Shown here piece by piece: positions 1-10,859 of a DNA stretch of 64,000 nucleotides. The notes under the pieces were generated by a model, which saw nothing but the letters and a program-made list of their open reading frames with translations, had not been told where the DNA came from and did no database searches. The stretch lies in NCBI GenBank assembly GCA_907163375.1, contig CAJQUW010014423.1:124001-188000 (forward strand), written 5' to 3'. A program made the position numbers and the translations under genes. Each line of letters opens with the position of its first letter. The stretch's first letter is position 1. This DNA comes from Prostheceraeus crozeri. Taxonomy: Eukaryota; Platyhelminthes; Polycladida; Euryleptidae.

Positions 1-1
1 G

Positions 2-136
2 CCTCCTAGACGAGCACAATTAATCGAAATCACTGGGCCCAAACAGTTCCCGAAAAATTTTTGCCAAATCAGGTGGTGTGAAAATCTTGACGTTGCAAAA
101 CGTTTGATTGAACTGATCCCTTCATTGATTTAATAT
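2..136 (+). pseudogene. Transposase-like fragment entering from the left edge
   Basis: From base 2 one frame is open for about 45 codons and ends at a TAA near base 136. It contains a Phe-Cys-Gln-x-Arg-Trp-Cys-Glu-Asn stretch followed by a short helix-like segment (VAKRLIELIP). This resembles the 'RWVEN...AxR' block that I know from invertebrate hAT-like or related transposases. There is no start codon because the piece begins outside the window. The frame after the stop is disrupted, so it looks like the worn end of a transposase copy. The family assignment rests on one motif and is tentative. Confidence 0.3.
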
Positions 137-2184
137 TGCTCCGAAGTCCATCCGAAAAAGGAAAGCTATTGAATTGAATGAGGCAAGGGAGAAGGAGAAG
201 GGGAAAGGCGCTGACTATTGGAAAACTTTTAGATTGATAAGGGTTTTTTGCTATGGTGAACTCAGTCTATTGTTTCTATCCTGATGTTTTTAAAAGAAAT
301 AAAAAGTTATCACCTTGAATATGCTTACTAATATTCTTAGTTTTAATCTGCTTCTAGAAATCTAAGAACACAAACCCTATTATTATTACCCTTGATTTTT
401 ATAGCCGTGAATTATGTTGTATTTAGAGATTATTGAGTGACCAAAAATACCATTTATTTGTGAAATGATGGCTTCAAAACAGCATCGAATGCACTTACAT
501 TATTATGTGTGCAGCGTCTGAAGAACTATCTTTATACTGTAAAGATCTCATTACTGCATTTCTTTGAGCAGTTGCTGCGGGTAGTGTTTTTGAATGATTT
601 TGACTCAACCAACTGTCGCTTGCCGGGGAAGTAGGCCTGAAATAGTGGTACGTGAATTTTTTGTCATGTACGTGGATTGTACGTGAATTTTTTCTCAGAT
701 AGGGTGGACACCCTGTTACTATACTTCTTGTTGGGTAGTCATGTGATTAGAGACGAAATTATGGTTTCACTGTATTAAATCATTGAATTTATCTGGCAGT
801 TTTCAACCATGGTCTTTTTTCATGCGGTGAGCAGAAGCTAACTGGGCTGTATTCTACCATGATTTCCGTGTAATCAGCATAATATATTTTTGTTTGGACG
901 TGTCGCATGTATATCATTCCATCATTTAATTTGTTTTCTTGGAATCTACTAAGGCCTACCGGTATATGGCATACTGGTCACACAGGTATGCAGAATCTGA
1001 TTACACAGGCAAGCTTGTTGACACATCTAAACCCACCTGTTTAAAGAAAACCATGTGTTATCTTCTTTTTAAAAAGTTAGTTTTTATCAACCCTGATGAC
1101 CAGGCAATAACTATTACAAAAATTTGGATGTATTTTATTAATTTTCTCAAAGTTAATTCAGATATCAGTACATGTGAGACCCTTTCATCGTCTTCATTGT
1201 AGACAAAACCACTTTCTCTGCCGAACATTTGGCGGAACTGCGCATTAAATGCCTTTAAAAGTATATCTGATTCTATTCCGCGGTATTGGTTAAGAGGAAA
1301 AACAAAATGCATTGCAGGTAAGTTAGCATTCGGTTGAATTCCTCCTAAGTCTATGTCTCATTTACTGTATCTTATCTCAATTCTTTGACTAAGTTCACCC
1401 TGATATGTATTCGCATTGTATATTTCGTATCATAATGATGTTTCCAAGAATTTGAAGCGGCCATTTCTTCCACTTAACATCATTGAAAAATAAATTATGT
1501 TAAAAATTATTGTCTTGACCGCTTTCAATGACTTTAATTAACGTCATTAGAATTCTAAATGATTATACACTGAAGGATCGTGACATTCAAGTTACACAGC
1601 TGTGACAACAAGGAATATAAAAATTCATTTAAGTTTTGCAATAATGCATGATGCTGTGAAACTTTTTATATGTATCGGTTCATAAGTTCCACGAAGGTTA
1701 ATAATTTCCATAATTACCTTATGTCAGACTTCATTATTTAGTCATGCATTACAACAGGTAATGCATAGATTTCTTCGGTCATTATTTTCCATATTGACCT
1801 CAAGTCTTTGACTCTCGATCATTATATGAAATAATGACCTCAAATCTAGACATATATAAATGATTGAAGGGTGTTTGACGATGTTTAGTAGCGGAGAAAT
1901 AGGACTCTCTTTGAGGGGCATGAGCTGCAACCCCATATTTTTGCATATTTCATTTTTGTTTCTTTCATCTTTTCGTTATTTTAGTTTCAATCGTTATGTT
2001 ACTCCCTTAGCATGGATGTTTTTCTTCAAATCTTTCATTTTTCAGCTATGTGTTGTCTACTTGAGGTTTTGAATTGACGCGCGCTCATTCTCATAACGAT
2101 GATAGTTTTATGAAATAATCATTTTCACCTCTTAGATGCACTTCTTGCTCTAATCAATGCCCTGTATGACGATTGCTATTTCAG
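137..2184. other. No gene recognised
   Basis: AT-rich sequence without a convincing coding region. Near 651-692 a short segment (acgtgaattttttgtca-like) occurs twice in direct orientation. A minus-strand frame at 1058-1312 has protein-like composition, but I recognise no domain and no splice context. Confidence 0.5.
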
Positions 2185-2599
2185 ACTGTGGGAGCTGTGA
2201 AAAGTGCATCATCCGAAATTTGGTATGTGGAGATGGTGATGTTATGGAAAACATCAATAAACTTTACAATGAATAGCCAAACAGACTGATCAGAGGTCGC
2301 GATGCTGACGCAACTGAATTGTTGTTATTCATGTTTGAGGCATTGATGTCAAACGATATTATTGAATTCGTATCGAGTAGATGTCTTACGTGCTCCAACT
2401 GTAACAGCTCAAGTGTTGAATATGAACAGTCGAATTGTTTGACGGTCTACGTGGATTCCACTAATAATTCGTCAATGCATGATCTTCTACGAGGAGAATT
2501 CCGAGAGACGATAACTACCTGTCCCGAATGCCAGAATCAACGCCATGAAAAGCGCAGTTTGGAATTAGTCATGAATTATTTTGTTGTTCAGGCGTACAG
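2185..2599 (+). pseudogene. USP-like exon 1 of the MULE-associated gene
   Basis: An open segment sits between a splice acceptor (tttcag, ending at 2184) and a strong donor (gtaagt, from 2600). The encoded protein has a D-A-D-A-T-E-L block like the 'QQDAQEFL' block of ubiquitin-specific proteases, then two C-x2-C pairs about 45 residues apart, as in the USP zinc ribbon, and ends in a hydrophobic strand. A TAG at 2274-2276 interrupts the frame, so this copy is broken or the exon starts later. The catalytic-Cys exon was not found upstream. Exon 2 (2694-2748) and the fused transposase exon (from 4286) follow in compatible phase. The role as a deubiquitinase-like peptidase is inferred from family resemblance only. 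Confidence 0.5.
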
Positions 2600-2693
2600 G
2601 TAAGTGAAGACTACTGAGTGCCGCAATATTCTTGACGAGAGCGTGATAACGTCGTAGCATGAATGAAGCAGTGCTGTTTATTTCATTTAACAG

Positions 2694-2748
2694 GCGTGAT
2701 CAATACATCGAGATAGATTTTCCAATGTCTCTGACATTGGTCTCAAAG
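2694..2748 (+). CDS. USP-like exon 2
   Basis: A 55-bp exon lies between acceptor tttaacag (ending 2693) and donor gtacg (from 2749). The codon split over the junction with exon 1 completes an Arg. The 18 following codons end in phase 0 and include a D-Q-Y-I-E-I-D-F-P stretch. USP domains carry a similar 'V-x-F-P' strand just after the zinc ribbon. The fitted phases and the domain order support a real exon, although its small size means chance cannot be excluded. Confidence 0.45.
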
Positions 2749-4285
2749 GTACGAATATTTATTGAAATGGATACATGCGTTCCTGTTCCGTCAGTTTGCT
2801 TTTCGCCAACACCATTAATTATTGATGAACAGAAGGGAAGTGTCTAGTTGACACATAAGTTAACGAAATTTAGTGTCTTAAACTCTTTTATGGGAAAGTA
2901 CTATTATATTGTCATCGTATGTTTATCAATTATTGATGTTGGTCTTGGTTACCCGTTTCATGGGCAAATATCACTGTTTCATAGTTAATTTGTTCATGTT
3001 TGAGTTAACAATATTAACATGACCGTTTTCTGGATAACATTTGGATATGTACAATACGCGAAAACCTCTACTACACTAACCTTCGGACTTAGTATGAGAT
3101 GGAAATATCAGGCCTCGCGGACCTCCTTAACCCAACTAAGATGTAAAGTTTGCTTCGTTGCACAATCACATTCACTTACATCTTTTCGACTCATTCCATA
3201 CCAATCAATTTGTCCCTACATTTTTTCATGGTCCTAACTATTGAAGTAATGTGCCTTTTGCTGCTTCTGTTTTGCATGTGATGAGGAAAAGCTTGTTATT
3301 TGCATGGTAGGCCAGCATGATGAAATGATTGAAGCATGTGAAATTTTAGACTGTAGCTGTTCCAATATTTGTCGTCAGTTTTTTTCAATCAATGACAACA
3401 TTGAAAAGATACGTGTGGTAAACGTGCATGGGTGATACGGATACAATTATTTATTGATTGCTGACTCGTGTAATGGAATATACGCGTATAAATGAATATA
3501 TGCGCTGCTGCATGCCCTCAACTGAAATATTTGTGGTTCAGCTCAATGTTTAGGAGATATTTAGGTGACTTGACGTACAAGTTGTATGTTTTGTAGAAGA
3601 GCTGTCACGACACATTAAATGAATGCAAAGTGTTGATATTGTGACCTCATCGTTTCATTTTTGATATACTTCTTAATTTTTATAGGACGAAAAATGTCAA
3701 GGCAGTGGTATGCCTCTTAATCACCAGGACACGATGATTATCAATCTGACATCTAGGAGAGTATTTGTGATGAAATTATGTGCAACAGTCGTAGTAAAGT
3801 ATAATCCCGTTATAACGTACACTCAAGGGAATTTAAAAGATGTGCATTATATCCATAACCTGCTTGCCCCTCCGTGGGTACCAATGTTTTAAGCTGTGAA
3901 ATCTATTTCAACATTGTTATTGAGTTGAGTAACGGGAGATTAAGGAGTCAGTTCTGTATTTTTACGTTGCGACGAAGCTCCGACTTCGCTTTCGATTATG
4001 CATTATTGCGGCATTATTGTCGTTAGAATTTTCCAAACTTGTTTTTAGTAATTTTTAGTCACAATTTTGCAAACAGGCCTAGGTAAACCAAGTAAATTCC
4101 AAATAAACCAAACTCAATGGTTGTCCTATAACATGGGAAGGTAAAGAAAAATTGCCTTCGTCTCAACCCTAGCCTGGACAATTTCGCATGAATGGTTTTT
4201 AGCGATAAATCATGCTCTAGGGTTAACTCAGCCGATTTTTGAATCTTCATGGAGGTGAGATTTCTGTCCGATTTTTTCATTCCAG
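2749..4285. other. Introns of the USP-like gene; one possible extra exon
   Basis: Mostly AT-rich intronic sequence. After an acceptor (tttttatag, ending 3685) a frame is open from 3686 to a TAA at about 3892. It begins in phase 0, which fits exon 2, but I recognise no domain in it and found no clear donor. The last intron ends at the acceptor cattccag (4285). Confidence 0.4.
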
Positions 4286-6783
4286 AATGATGATATCAAC
4301 CTGTCCCTCAAATGTATCCTTTGCCTGAAACATAGAGTGGATGGAAACCACTACACATGCATAGTTCGCGCCGGAAATTTATGGTACGAAGCAGATGACA
4401 CGATGCTCCGATGCATGAACGCTAATTCTGTTAAAGACATAAGTGCGCGATATGGTATTGCTTTCGTATATCGAAAGATGCGATATGATGAACTTGCTTC
4501 CCATCTTCCACTGACAGCCAACCACAGCGCCCCTGATTTGTCGCATGGTTCCTATCCAGTTAGTCCTCTCACGTCTACCGACATTCCTGGCCGCCGAATC
4601 GGCTCTCCTCCAGATGGTCCTTGTGCAGTTCGTCCTCTCACCTCTGCCGACATTCCTGGCCGCCGAAACGGCTCTCCTCCAGATGGTCCTTGTGCAGTTA
4701 GTCCTCTCACGTCTACCGACATTCCTGGCCGCCGAACCGGCTCTCCTCCAGATGGTCCTTGTGCAGTTCGTCCTCTCATGTCTACCGACATTCCTGGCCG
4801 CCGAACCGGCTCTCCTCCAGATGGTCCTTGTGCAGTTCGTCCTCTCACCTCTGCCGACATTCCTGGCCGCCGAAACGGCGCTCCTCCAGATGTGTCAAAT
4901 GGTCCTTGTAATGATTCTGTCCTGTCCACTACCGATACGTTTCCTCCTGCAAGTCCACGTCGTCGCGCTTTCACATTGCCATGTAAGTATTGTGGATCAA
5001 TTATCCGATACAACAATATGAGCAGACATTGGAAAGTGAGTTGCAAAGGCAGCAATACGGCTCCCAGAACTGGTCAGGTGAAATGCCATTGTGGCGTTTT
5101 AACATCCTCAAAGACGCAATTACTGAAGCACTCAGTGGCCGCTCATTCAGGGCAATACGTTTTGGAGGCCAAGTTTTCTGTTGTGGAGTACGCCAACTGG
5201 CTAAGCAAGATGTCTTCGGACAATAAGTTCAGTAAAAGGTCGACCAGGCGAGATCCAAAAGGCACTTTGTACTCTTCATTGGAGTGTAATGTCGCGCGTT
5301 GTGTTGCCTTCTTGAATGTGAGGGAAAATGAAAATGGTGTGTTTGTGAATGGCTACGTGAAACACGATCATCCGAAGCCATTTAAGACCCAAAGAATTTC
5401 TCAAAATTGTAGAGAATTCATTCTCGAGAAATTCAAGCTTAGCAAAAGCAATGCGGATATTCTCAAAATGATAAGAGACAACTATGACATCGCCTCACAT
5501 GAGTTCTGCACCACCATGCAACAAATAAGAGATATGCGACGATATTATGAGCCTCCACCCGAAATGATAGAGCGAGATGACTTTGTAAGCGTGAGGAAGG
5601 CAGTGACAGCACCTGAACACCAGTCTTCATTCATTTTCTATAAAGACTTTGGTGTAAGTAGACGAGATATTGGAGCCCAGGAGTTCTGTCTTGGAATAAT
5701 GACAGAAGACCAGGTGAAAATATTCCGCCAATTTGGACCGAAAATTGTTTGTGTTGATTCCACCCACAATATCTCACGGTACAATCTGTATCTGGTGACC
5801 GTCATGGTGATCGGTCCACATGATCAAGGTTTGCCTGCTGCCTTCTTATTGACTACCACCGAGAATTCAGCTATATTAAACAAATTTTTTGCAGCAATCA
5901 GAGACCGGACTGGTGAGGTGAGAACCAAGTTCTTCATGACTGACGACTTTGCCGCTTATTACTCCACATATTGCAGCAATTTTCCGAAGCCAGGGCGCAA
6001 ATTGCTCTGTGAGTGGCATTTCCACCGAAGATGGAAACTGATGATTCCTAAGTTTATACAAAGGTCGTTTCCACTGATAAACAATGCTTCAGCGAAGACT
6101 CTTTTCCGATCTATTTTGAATAAGTTCGTGGAAGTCCAATACTCCAGTATAGAGGACACAGGCGAATTGGTGGAACTTCTGAAATCATATCTGACTCGAA
6201 GAAGTCTATATTCAGTGTTCCGTTACTCTGAAGATATCTGAAGCACCCAAAAGAGTGGATGTTCTCCCATCGAAGGTGCAGCACAATAAATACCAACATG
6301 AGTTTGGAATCATTCCACAGGCTGCTAAAACACGAACTCATCAGTAGACACGGAAATGTGAGATTAGATACCATTATACAGGTCTTAATCCAGATTGTTC
6401 GGACGAAACTTCAGACCCTTTTAGTCGCTTTGGAGAGAGGCGTTTTTCGTAGTCGTCGGTTGGTAGCTGTGGTTAACAAACACCGACAGGCAAGCAGATT
6501 TGATGGATCAGTTCGCATTGAACGAATCTCGGAATCGAAGACTTTGTTGACCGTGGATGGGGATACATACCAGGTGACGTGTAAACAAGGAAGACCGTGT
6601 TGTTTAATCGCCTGCAAACAATGTAACATTTGTCAGCATATGTTTATTTGCAGTTGCAATACACCTTTACACAAATTTCCCATCTGTATGCATATACATC
6701 TATTGTGTTCATCCTCAAATTTTAGGTTTCCCCCTATCTCATGCCTGACCCATTTATTTCGCAACTTGTTTTCAAATTTATGA
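4286..6783 (+). pseudogene. USP-zinc finger-MULE transposase fusion (frameshifted)
   Basis: After the acceptor at 4285 the frame opens in phase 0 and encodes, in order: the USP His box (D-G-N-H-Y-T-C, then W-Y-x-A-D-D and a closing AFVYRK strand); five 23-residue Pro/Gly/Arg-rich repeats (4562-4892); two C2H2-like fingers (about 4975-5150); and a Mutator-like DDE transposase with C-V-D-S-T-H near 5750, M-T-D-D near 5937 and C-E-W-H near 6007. The frame stops at 6239-6241. Transposase coding resumes in another frame from about 6245 with the probable catalytic Glu (M-S-L-E-S-F-H-R near 6300) and a SWIM finger (C-x-C-x9-C-x-H, 6640-6700). So the copy has at least one frameshift. MULEs carrying peptidase domains (OTU, Ulp1) are known. 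A USP in the same reading frame is unfamiliar to me. Terminal repeats were not found. Confidence 0.7.
4562..4892 (+). repeat. 69-bp coding tandem repeat, about five copies
   Basis: Five near-identical 69-bp units (the last one partial) encode 23-residue units built on P-L-T-S-x-D-I-P-G-R-R and G-S-P-P-D-G-P-C-A. The unit length is a multiple of three, so copy-number changes keep the frame. The stretch links the USP His box to the zinc fingers and is probably a flexible, proline-rich spacer. Confidence 0.92.
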
Positions 6784-7290
6784 TGCTTATAATTCAGTTG
6801 CGCTTTCTAAGTTTCTTTATGCATGGTTTCTTTAATTGTCGCACTCAAGAAGAATATTGATTTTCTCGGTACTTACATGTTTATGTAAAGCAAACTCTGA
6901 CCTGTCTTTCACATACACGGTATGAAATCTGTATATTTTTTTATTATGAACTACATCTGTAAATAGATTCTGGTTCGGTGCAATGATAACTTATGTGTAT
7001 ATATTGTTTATAAATGCATGTATTTCTTTCTTAAATTGATGGTACGAATTATTGATGTATGTAACCCCAGTTTCCACTGTGTAAATATCTGGTCACGAAT
7101 ACTTTCAGTATGTTGGTACTTTAAAAAATTTGTACTGGGTGAATTGGTTTACTGATCCCTCGTTATGAAGTGTAAATAAGTGAATGTGATTTATGTTTCC
7201 AATGATGAGACATAAATTTTATATTAACATCTTATCATTTAAATGGACCATAATTACAATTTATTTTGTGTAAGATATCCTTAGGATATA

Positions 7291-7338
<48 letters not shown>

Positions 7339-9726
7339 GAACATGTCATATTTAAGCTCTTTAAAACGTTTTAAAAGCTATTATCGTCTCTGACCTATTT
7401 CGTGTACCTAGTCAGCATCAGATTTACTATTGATGTACTGTTCTAGGTTTTTTGTTGATGTTGACACAGTTGTACATAAAGTTCATCCATTGTTGGCATT
7501 CACGCCGAGTGATATGATTTATGTTTTTATCGATATTGGTAACTAAAACGTCATCAGATTATGCCTTCAATTGTATTGATACACTTTTAAAAATTCACCG
7601 TCGTCTCTTGTTGTATGAGCATTGAAACTGAAGTTTTCATTTTGAAAACATAAATCCTATCAGTTAAAGTTTTTGATGCCTTAAATTAACTATTTTTGTA
7701 TTCTGTATTATACAATATACTGTGTCTCTGGAATAGATGGTCTGCATTCTGTTGCGTGCAAAATACTTTGCACTGTATGTAGAAGGTATGTGAGTATATT
7801 CATTGACGTTAACAAATATCATCTAACTGAATTGGATGATTTGACTAAAACATGAATTGTTTGTTCAACGTCTAGAAAGTCAATCAGTACTTCAAATTAA
7901 TAGAACTATGTTTGAGTGCATCTTAACGAAATAGTGTTTATAAAACCATGTTAAATGCTTATTACGAGTGAATTACACATTATGAAATAGTTGAGAATGA
8001 GTGAATTGTACCCTAAGAAAATGCTTAGAACTATAATTTTATAATGTGTTATCAATAAAAGCAAATTACATTTGAGCCCACGTCCTATCTGTTGTAACAC
8101 CTTATAATGTCTCCTTTACAGGCACTAAACAAGTTACATAAATCCGAAAAGAAATTTGGACATCACCGGTTGTCAGCCTTTGATATCTCGTCAAGTGAAG
8201 TATGTTAAGACTACTACTTCCTTGTCAAGTACTCTAGCTGGAACGGTGTGATCATCTTTATCTGGGAAAATGAAAGTGAGTTTCACATTTCCATCGACCT
8301 TTCCTCAATATGAATTACATTCATGGAAGTAGGACTAAATGAGCTTATATTCAAACTATCAGACAATCGTCTTTACGGACAAAATATTGACAAATGTAGG
8401 CCTAGGTTTCGGATGCTGCTGAGACCCTTTCTGCTATTCGGATTTCATTTCGAGGTTTTGCTTGATGTACAGTCATAGTTTAAGTCTTAGACTTCTGGAA
8501 TATAAATACAGGGCAAATGAGCTGCGTCCTTCGAGCTCGACGTTCTCGGTTAATTCTCGGAGTTTTGAAATCCGGAGGAATGCAGATCTCTCCACAAAAT
8601 AGTTTCTTAATGCAATTTCTGGCCATTGTTATATTAATTCCACTTCTTAGAGCTTAGAGTAATTCGTCATACATAGTGACAGAATGAATCCCGCATAATA
8701 AATAGCCATTATCATTTTTGGTGAGGTTGAAGGAAGATATTATAAAAAAAGCCACAATTTAATTGATTAACTGTTAACTGCAGCTCCTATAAGGCTACAG
8801 ATTTTAAGACATTCACTCAACTTTAGACCTTCCGCTTTGAGAGTGTGATTCCATCCCAAAATGTTAAAAAAATCTTCACTGCTGCGGTCACGCGAAAATC
8901 GTCATCCGGTGATCTAAATCAAATAGCCTGTCAAGGATGAACACATCGCATAAACTACTGAGACTCAACGCCGTCATTACATCATTTTAAACGCATCTTT
9001 GGGGATTGCTGCTGTTGTAATCAAAATTGATATCATGCAAACTCTTTGTCTATCAAAACAGACTGTAGATGTTTTGTGTATTGGGTCTATGAGGGGATTA
9101 TGAACCTTCGCTCATAAATTGTTTAAAACGAAACGAAAGCGTAACGTATTCATAGTCAATTTGCGCGATCAAGATTTAGCCTATACGTTTCATAAGTCTA
9201 TACATTCCTTGAAATAAGATGATAATAATCAACTAAAACTTCCACACGCTGACGTACGTACGCTTGTTCCTTTTCGTGATAGGCTAAATCGCAGGAGGTA
9301 CTCCAATCAAAAATGAAGGCCACAATTAATGAATAGGGCAATAAATCAATCTAATGAGGAACAGTTTTCATTTTATTCAAACTTTTGGTCGATATAGCAG
9401 TATTTTTCAAACATGGGGGAATTATATTTTTTGTGCATCACAGGAGAAAATGCGTCTGTGTAGGACAGAGGGCAAATTATTCAGGCGAAAAAATAATGAT
9501 AGCCTATAAAAATTGAACAGCCCAAAGGATTGGGAATTGTAAAGACTGGAAGCAACTCCAACATACTTTGGAAAGCAAAGATGATCAGTAGAATCCTCAC
9601 TCAATGCATATGATGCGATGTCTTCATTGAGCAAAAATGAGTTGCTTCCAATCTTTTATGTAGGGATCTAGCTGTTTCCGTCTCAAAAATATAGTCCTTG
9701 GAGTCCATGGACTATATAGGCCCTAT
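6784..9726. other. No gene recognised; AT-rich, one microsatellite
   Basis: No convincing gene. A pyrimidine tract and cag at about 8110-8122 precede 27 open codons (ALNKLHKSEKK...), a possible but unsupported exon. Imperfect inverted repeats of about 20 bp at 9540-9559 and 9639-9658 (core ggaagcaactc / gagttgcttcc) could mark a small MITE. Confidence 0.5.
7295..7336. repeat. (AT)n microsatellite
   Basis: About 21 uninterrupted AT dinucleotides. Confidence 0.97.
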
Positions 9727-10372
9727 AGTGTGAGTACTTTCACAACATAAAACAAACGGTCTGACATTTTTCATGGCACATGATGACCAAAAAAATGAAA
9801 GATAATTGCGGCCTATAAAATTTGTCGTTATAAGTAATGGGCAAAAGACCGTTCCAGGACACCATAAAATTCAAAAAAATAGTATCTTTAAAAACGACTG
9901 AATTTATCAATTTATGTCATTATTTCAGGTTTTTAAGACCTAAATTCATGAATTTAGACCGTTTGAGAACAAGACAAATTCAAAAAATAGTATCTTTAAA
10001 AACGACATAAATTCATGAATTTGAACCCTTTTTCGGGTTATGAAGACCTAAATTCATAAATTTGGGCGTTTTTAAAAATACCCAATTTTTCAAATTTTTC
10101 AAAATCTCAAAATTTGAGAATTACAATTTTCACCCCCAAAATCATGACCATTCCAGGACACCGAAAATCATAAAAGTTAAGAATCTAAAATTTGTGATTA
10201 AGATCATTTTTTACTTTGAAAATCATTTTTCAGGTTTTTAAAATATGAGATAACTAAAATTATGTGTCTAATAATATTTCTTTAAAAATGGAAGAAACAA
10301 AAATGGAAGAAACAAAAGTGGAAAAAACTGCAAGAATATATCCTTCGTTATCATATAAACGTAGTTCTACTA
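9727..10372 (+). repeat. Left terminal region of the Polinton
   Basis: It begins AGTGTGA followed by a short hairpin (TGTGA/TCACA). Bases 9840-10260 are very AT-rich, with internal direct repeats: a segment containing 'aatagtatctttaaaaacga' occurs near 9874 and 9983, and 'ttccaggacacc' near 9853 and 10143. Only 10270-10372 is clearly the inverted counterpart of 29093-29275, through a shared start region and a peptide containing K-V-E-x-T-A-R-x-Y-P-S-L-S-Y. The outer part resembles the right end in style but not base by base. Confidence 0.65.
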
Positions 10373-10425
10373 CCCCCTCCCTTCTGACTTCTAGGGGTCC
10401 CTTAAGAATTTTTTTTTATTATAAA

Positions 10426-10836
10426 ATGAGCAACATAAATGAGTTTTTAAAATTATATGGAACGCAAACAACTACAAATTTTGATCTAAAGAAAATCGCA
10501 AATCAATTGGGAATAAAGAATTTTCATGTTCTAATGAGAGCCGAATTACAATTGATCAAAAATAAGCCAACAATAACTATAAATTTCATAACAAATCTTC
10601 ACATGTCAGACCAAAAAGGAGTACATTGGTCAGCGGGGCAAAGAAATAAAAATGGAGATAATTACTATTTTGACTCTTATGGATTGCCTCCAACAAACGA
10701 AGTCAAAAAATTACTTGGCATTGGAACTTATAATACATTTCAAATTCAAAAACCGGGAACTACTTATTGTGGTCAATTATGTCTTTATGTTTTATTGAAA
10801 TTACAGGAAGGAGTACCATTTCTAGATATTATGTAA
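10426..10836 (+). CDS. Adenain-like cysteine protease, copy A (truncated)
   Basis: It matches the Ulp1/adenain-type maturation protease of adenoviruses and Polintons, which cleaves capsid precursors. Visible residues are the catalytic His in G-V-H-W-S-A, an Asp in Y-Y-F-D-S-Y-G, and Gln and Cys in F-Q-I-Q...T-Y-C-G-Q. I chose the ATG at 10426 because copy B (19198-19695) begins with the same M-S-N-I-N. The frame is also open upstream to 10264 through the terminal-repeat peptide. Compared with copy B it lacks two insertions (27 and 30 bp), and a TTA-to-TAA change removes the last 11 residues. Its 3' end abuts the convergent integrase. The protease may still fold, since all catalytic residues are present. 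Confidence 0.85.
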   Translation: MSNINEFLKLYGTQTTTNFDLKKIANQLGIKNFHVLMRAELQLIKNKPTITINFITNLHMSDQKGVHWSAGQRNKNGDNYYFDSYGLPPTNEVKKLLGIGTYNTFQIQKPGTTYCGQLCLYVLLKLQEGVPFLDIM

Positions 10837-10859
10837 GAATTGAATGATAATAATGATAA

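Noticed and set aside
4545..5055. Long ORFs in two other frames over the 69-bp repeat
   Set aside because: They are shadows of the repeat in the USP-MULE frame; the repeat unit is a multiple of three, so every frame remains open.
8123..8209. Possible exon after a good acceptor (27 codons)
   Set aside because: Too short, no known domain and no donor that matches a following exon.
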